Below, piece by piece: positions 59,918-64,000 of a stretch of DNA of 64,000 bases. The translations under genes and the position numbers were made by a program. This DNA comes from Ricinus communis (lineage: Eukaryota > Streptophyta > Magnoliopsida > Malpighiales > Euphorbiaceae): the NCBI RefSeq assembly GCF_019578655.1, contig NC_063264.1, positions 18,030,429-18,094,428 of the forward strand, in the 5' to 3' direction. The notes below the pieces were generated by a model, which was not told the origin of the DNA, made no database searches, and saw only the letters and a program-made list of their open reading frames with translations. The first letter of the stretch is position 1; the number at the start of each line of letters is the position of its first letter.

Positions 59918-60227
59918 AATGGTATCAGAGCAACTTGTCAGTCAAAGTATGGAACTAAGTATTGTGCGGAACTAAGTGCTATATTATGAAAAGTCGGCAG
60001 AAACCACCTTTAGAATCTGTATGAGCCACCGCTACTTTTAAGCCATTTGGATAGGACCAACCTTGCCTCTAATTGTTAGGTCAGTAATTCATGCATGCTC
60101 GGGCTATTAGAAATGGTATCAGAGCAACCTGTCAGTCAGAGTATGGAACTGAGTATTGTGCGGAACTAAGTGCTACATTGTGAAAAGTTGGCAGAAACCA
60201 CCTTTAGAATTTGTATGAGCCACTGCT
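59840..60227 (+). repeat. 194-bp tandem duplication spanning LTR end and primer site
   Basis: Two units (about 59840-60033 and 60034-60227) each hold the last 75 bp of the LTR, the primer site TGGTATCAGAGC (59920-59931 and 60114-60125) and about 110 bp of body. Confidence 0.9.
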
Positions 60228-60311
60228 AGAATCCATGACTCACTTCGTGGGCTACAATTCTGGCTATGGTCTGACTCTGACGAGGATGTCAAAGCTTTGA
60301 GTGGGAGAGAT

Positions 60312-60474
60312 TGTAACACTCCTTCCTATATTGGAAAGTATTATGGGTTTGATGTGCTTATAAGAATCTAAATAAATTACTGCTAACACTTAAGGGTTGA
60401 CTTTTAAACCATGTAGGTAGGCCAAACCCCACCTCTAATTGTTGTTAATAATTCATGCAGGCTCAGGCTTTACA
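60312..60474 (+). repeat. 3' LTR of the TRIM element (163 bp)
   Basis: It starts TGTAACACTCCTTCCTATAT, directly after the purine tract, and ends GGCTTTACA. Confidence 0.85.
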
Positions 60475-63239
60475 CTTGCAAGCCAACCTCAGTTGTCTCT
60501 GTCCTTCTATTAATCAACTTCTCCACAAACTCCATCTCATGCTTTGCAACTAAAAATATAAACAGGTCAAAAGTCTTTAAAGTTTGATATGTAGGTGGGA
60601 GATTGTGATTTGGTTCTTAAGAAATGAGAGAGGTGGTGGTTAATGAAGTATGGATTATTGAATAAGGAGTAAAGTGATCGTTGTCACGATAAAAATTAAT
60701 GGTTGATTAGATAAATTGAAATAAAAAGAAATGAAAAGATTAGTAAATCTCTTATTTTTTTTTATTATCTTATGTGACAATATAGACCTAAATAGATCCC
60801 ATTTCTCATGAAATTCAAAAAAAAAAAATTGCTACTTCATATTTAGCAAACGAAAATTTATTTTTTCCATTCAATAAAGTCTGAAAATAAAATAAAATAA
60901 AATAGTTTATGTGTTAAAAATAGATTAGGAGTCAATCTAGTACTCAACCTAATGTCAGAGGGCAAAATGCACCTTTTTCTAAAAGATAAATTAACAAATA
61001 TGGTCCCCCTGCGAGAGGCAATTGATTCTGTCTGATGACACCAGATATTACAATAATATTACCTTCAATAATAGATTAAATAGATAAACATGTAATTAAA
61101 ATTAAAAATATGGATAAGTCTTATATGTAATAAAACTTATCAATTTAATTTAAACTAAATTTAAATGTTTTAATATTTTTATTTAATTTTGTTAAAACAT
61201 ATAAGTTTTTAATCTTTATTAACTTTTTTGTTCTTTTTATTTTATTATAAATTTATTTAAAAATCTAATTTTTATCAATTTGCAGCCCATAATCAAAGTC
61301 CTGTTGTCAAACCAAATTTCTTCATTAATAGTTAATATATTTTAATATTAATTATTATCAAATATATATCATAGCAATTTATTAAATATATATAATAAAT
61401 ATAATAAATAATTTATTTGAAGTTTTTGATAAAGTGGGAAGTAAATTTTGAATAATATAACACATGACAAAAAAATTCTATACTAAAAATACGCTAATGA
61501 CCTCTGCCACAAGGGTTTTGCATAGTTCTCTTCTACCTCGGCCTTTCTCTGAACTCACAACAGCAAGCGAGAGTAAGAAACAATACTATTTTTCTTAATT
61601 CTGCTTTTCAGTTAAAGAGCTGCTGATATCAATAAAACAAGTAAATCAAGATAACTAAACTTTCTAGTTTAAGCTTTCGATAATTTGTTGTTCTGTCGTT
61701 CGTCGTCATCCTCGTTGTTCTTTTTATATATAGATAGATGGATTCTATTTACTTCATTGACTTGAAATGAGTTTGAGGTTTATAAATAATATGGCCAAAT
61801 TGAAATATAATTGAAATATCAATTGTTTTAGCTATGTCAGTGGTTTACTCTACAGATTTTTTTTTTTCCCTTTTACACAATGCGGTAATAATCATGAAGG
61901 GTATTTTCGTTTCAGATCTAAATGTATTATTTCTCTCCGTTATCCGGCTTTGCCATTAGAAAGAAGAAAAAGGTATTTGATTTCTTCTTGTTAATCGCTT
62001 TTGTTTTCTGTTTTTTCTGTTTTAGCTTCTGTTTTAAATTTTTTAAATTGGCGCATTATCTTAATGAATGTAGATATAAATATGTCATTTTCAATTGATT
62101 TTCTGTGTTTTTCTGTGGCAACTCTCTAAATGTGATTTGGTAACCATACAACCTTGTGTATTGCTGAATTATTTATGATGTCAATATTACTTTTCTTTTT
62201 TATGGCACAAGTTATAGGTGATTTAACATTGATATTTACAGTTCCTATACAAGTTTAAAATGTGGTTTTATTTGAGCTGATTTATGCATTGATCATTGCC
62301 CCGAGTTTTTTATAAATGCATAAGTTGCTTTGAATGGTGCTTCTTACTTGGTTGTTGGGAGAAAAGATATACATATTTGAGTTTATTGCGCTGTTTGCCT
62401 AAGCTTTGTGCGTGAGCAAACAGTGAGATTTCAGTTTCTGATGCTTAAAAGCTTGGCATTGCAAAATCATGCTTGTTAAGTTCTTCATCAAATGCTGTCC
62501 CCATCTAGATTGCTTTTGTTCATGAGTTGTATTATCTATATAAATATAGAAGAGACCCCCTTTCTCTTTTTGCCTCATTGAACAAAAGGAGAGCCAGATG
62601 TTATCTACTTGTCTTTCCTCTGGTCCAGTTATTTTGATATATCCAAATTTATTTGCATAAATTAATCTGCAAACAAAATTGTATAATCCATGCTCTTGTT
62701 GTTGATAACGCCATAAATATTGATAAAGAAATTCTATGAAGTTTGGTTTTAATGATCGGATATTGAAATTGAGCAGTTGCATTTCTCTAATAGGGTCACA
62801 GGGCATTTATTTCTAGATTTCTTTTAAAATGCTATCCACATACCTGATTTTTAAATTGTTGTAACATAAATTACTTCCAAGTTGTTTTACAAATTTCTTT
62901 TGTCCCAGCACACAATAACTGTTTTCTTTCTTGCTCCTGACTTAACTAGTTTGGTGCTAAAGCTTAATTCGAGATACTCTTGCCCATACTTGTGCTTTAT
63001 AACTTATAAGTTATGGATATGTCTGTTGAGGGGCAGGCTTTTGTCCATTTTTCCATTGTAAGTGACCTGCTTGGATCTCTTGGCTCACAAAACTAGCTTA
63101 AAAGTACTACTATCCTAGTAAGTGGATTCTTCCTTCATTAAATTTTTAAGACCTGGCCATCCAAAAGCAGAAAAGTATGAGTTTATGTTCTGATCAACTT
63201 TCTGCCTGTTCAACTCTGAACTTTACTGCATTTCAAGAT
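60475..63239. other. No supported gene
   Basis: On the minus strand, about 60,480-60,550 could be a short exon (KHEMEFVEKLINRRTETTEV after an AG acceptor), but I cannot connect it to a gene. 60,720-61,490 is AT-rich. 61,500-62,100 has a less biased composition and possible AG and GT sites around a short ATG frame at about 61,922, which would fit the 5' part of a gene running right, but no protein is recognisable. The minus-strand frame at 62399-62806 has no family resemblance. Confidence 0.4.
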
Positions 63240-63770
63240 AGCCTGAACCCGGTGAACTTTCTAACCGTTTTCTACTGGTTAGGCTGCTCCTACCAACTCC
63301 AAGTTCCTTCATCTAGTTTCCTTAAAGATTGAGATGAGTCGATACCGGTCGATGGTGTGAAAATAGTTCCTGATGTCGAATTCTAAAAACCAGCGACAGG
63401 TTCCTAAATCTTCTTTGACCGTCTTAGGACTGAGTGGCAGCCTCGATCCGAGCAGAAGTGCGATGTGTCTGGAAACTCAGAATCATAAATGGATTCGAGT
63501 ACCATTCTGATCGCCTCTTTCATGATCTTTTCTATGGGTAAAATTACTGTGAGCGGTCTAAACTTCGACCCTTATTTCTTTCTTCATATTGTAAAAGGGA
63601 GCAATGCCCCTTTTTTGCTCCCTCTATTTTGTTTGCGCTGCGCGTTCCCGCTGGTCTGGACACGTGTTAGCTGTAGGAAGTATGGTTCCGAAAGTGACTT
63701 CGGTTTACCAGTTCAGGCTCAACTCCTCGCTTTACATTAGCGGACCTACAGTTCAGGGCTCTGCGCTAAA
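63240..63770. other. Block of higher GC, possible organelle-derived insert
   Basis: From about AACCCGGTGAACTTTC to TCTGCGCTAAAGTTAATAAAC the composition is clearly more balanced than the AT-rich flanks, and CG dinucleotides are frequent. Two overlapping plus-strand frames (63489-63740, 63604-63867) are open for 80-90 codons but match nothing I recognise. Balanced composition with an abrupt start fits plant mitochondrial DNA transferred to the nucleus. This is an inference from composition only. Confidence 0.3.
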
Positions 63771-64000
63771 GTTAATAAACATAATTTTAAATGCTAAAAT
63801 TCTATCAGATTACTCTTTCTTTTGTCCTTTAGTTTGCATTTTCCTTAAATTCTTGTCTTATGGGTAAATAAAGTCACAGAAAGGCTTGAATGCTGTTGAT
63901 GACTATATTTTCACTTTAGTTCTAATAGGATTAATGTTCTCTCTGGTGCTATGTACTCAAGTTGTACTTTGTTGACATTGTGAAAGTTCGGTTTACTTAT

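Larger units (their letters stand above)
59753..60474 (+). mobile_element. TRIM retrotransposon (722 bp)
   Basis: Two short direct LTRs (59753-59917, 60312-60474) start TGTAACAC and enclose a non-coding body with an initiator-Met primer site directly after the 5' LTR. A purine tract GAGTGGGAGAGA lies directly before the 3' LTR. Terminal-repeat retrotransposons in miniature have exactly this layout and depend on another element's proteins. Flanks CTCGT and CTTGC match at three of five bases, both differences being transitions, so a decayed target duplication is possible. I see no 5S rRNA-like part, so it is not Cassandra. Confidence 0.85.

Noticed and set aside
59753..60474. Cassandra-type TRIM with 5S rRNA-like LTR
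   Set aside because: The LTR holds no 5S internal promoter or 5S-like block.
62399..62806. 135-codon minus-strand frame
   Set aside because: It has no recognisable domain and lies in AT-rich DNA where such frames can occur by chance. It could be revisited with transcript data.
1..64000. tRNA, rRNA or CRISPR features
   Set aside because: None seen. The only tRNA-like matches are short retroelement primer sites, and no regularly spaced array with unique spacers exists.

Overview
The window is AT-rich nuclear DNA from a flowering plant. GT-AG introns, a plant-specific NAC gene, Athila-lineage Ty3/gypsy elements, a Mutator-like transposon and a TRIM element all point to a eudicot. The NAC protein looks most like the NOR/NAC2 group of eudicots. 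A woody rosid is my guess; nothing in the window fixes the species.

1-18,800 is gene-bearing but sparse. A Copia-type LTR with its primer binding site runs off the left edge. A complete three-exon NAC transcription factor gene lies at 5577-6906 (346 codons) and a single-exon gene for a small basic Ser/Arg-rich protein at 13868-14221. The rest is AT-rich intergenic DNA with TA microsatellites and two candidate non-autonomous DNA transposons.

18,800-35,000 is transposon territory. A decayed Mutator-like element on the minus strand (PB1-like, acidic, DNA-binding, MULE and SWIM segments still readable) is followed by an 11-kb Athila-type element, LTRs 24040-25311 and 33715-34992. That element keeps its Asp-tRNA primer site, broken gag and protease and an ATHILA/env-like reading frame, but lacks reverse transcriptase, RNase H and integrase. 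A 1176-bp solo LTR with a perfect 5-bp target duplication splits the env-like frame.

35,000-60,500 holds a broken F-box gene and then a nested retroelement cluster. A ~720-bp LTR-like direct repeat (37413-38132 and 58426-59159) brackets 20 kb. Inside are two oppositely oriented copies of a TGTCACG-type LTR family, an 81-bp tandem repeat, and two Athila-type copies fused tail to tail (43333-~48640 forward, ~48640-57124 reverse), which form a very large imperfect inverted repeat. The reverse copy carries two further solo LTRs (51567-53066 and 53298-54639) and has lost the reverse transcriptase catalytic segment. A TRIM element with an internal duplication that doubles its primer site closes the cluster at 59753-60474.

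60,500-64,000 has no gene I can defend. A block of distinctly higher GC near 63,240-63,770 looks organelle-like.

Only the NAC gene and the small Ser/Arg-rich gene look functional. I see no operon-like or new defence system. The most unusual structure is the fused inverted Athila pair with its datable layers of insertion.
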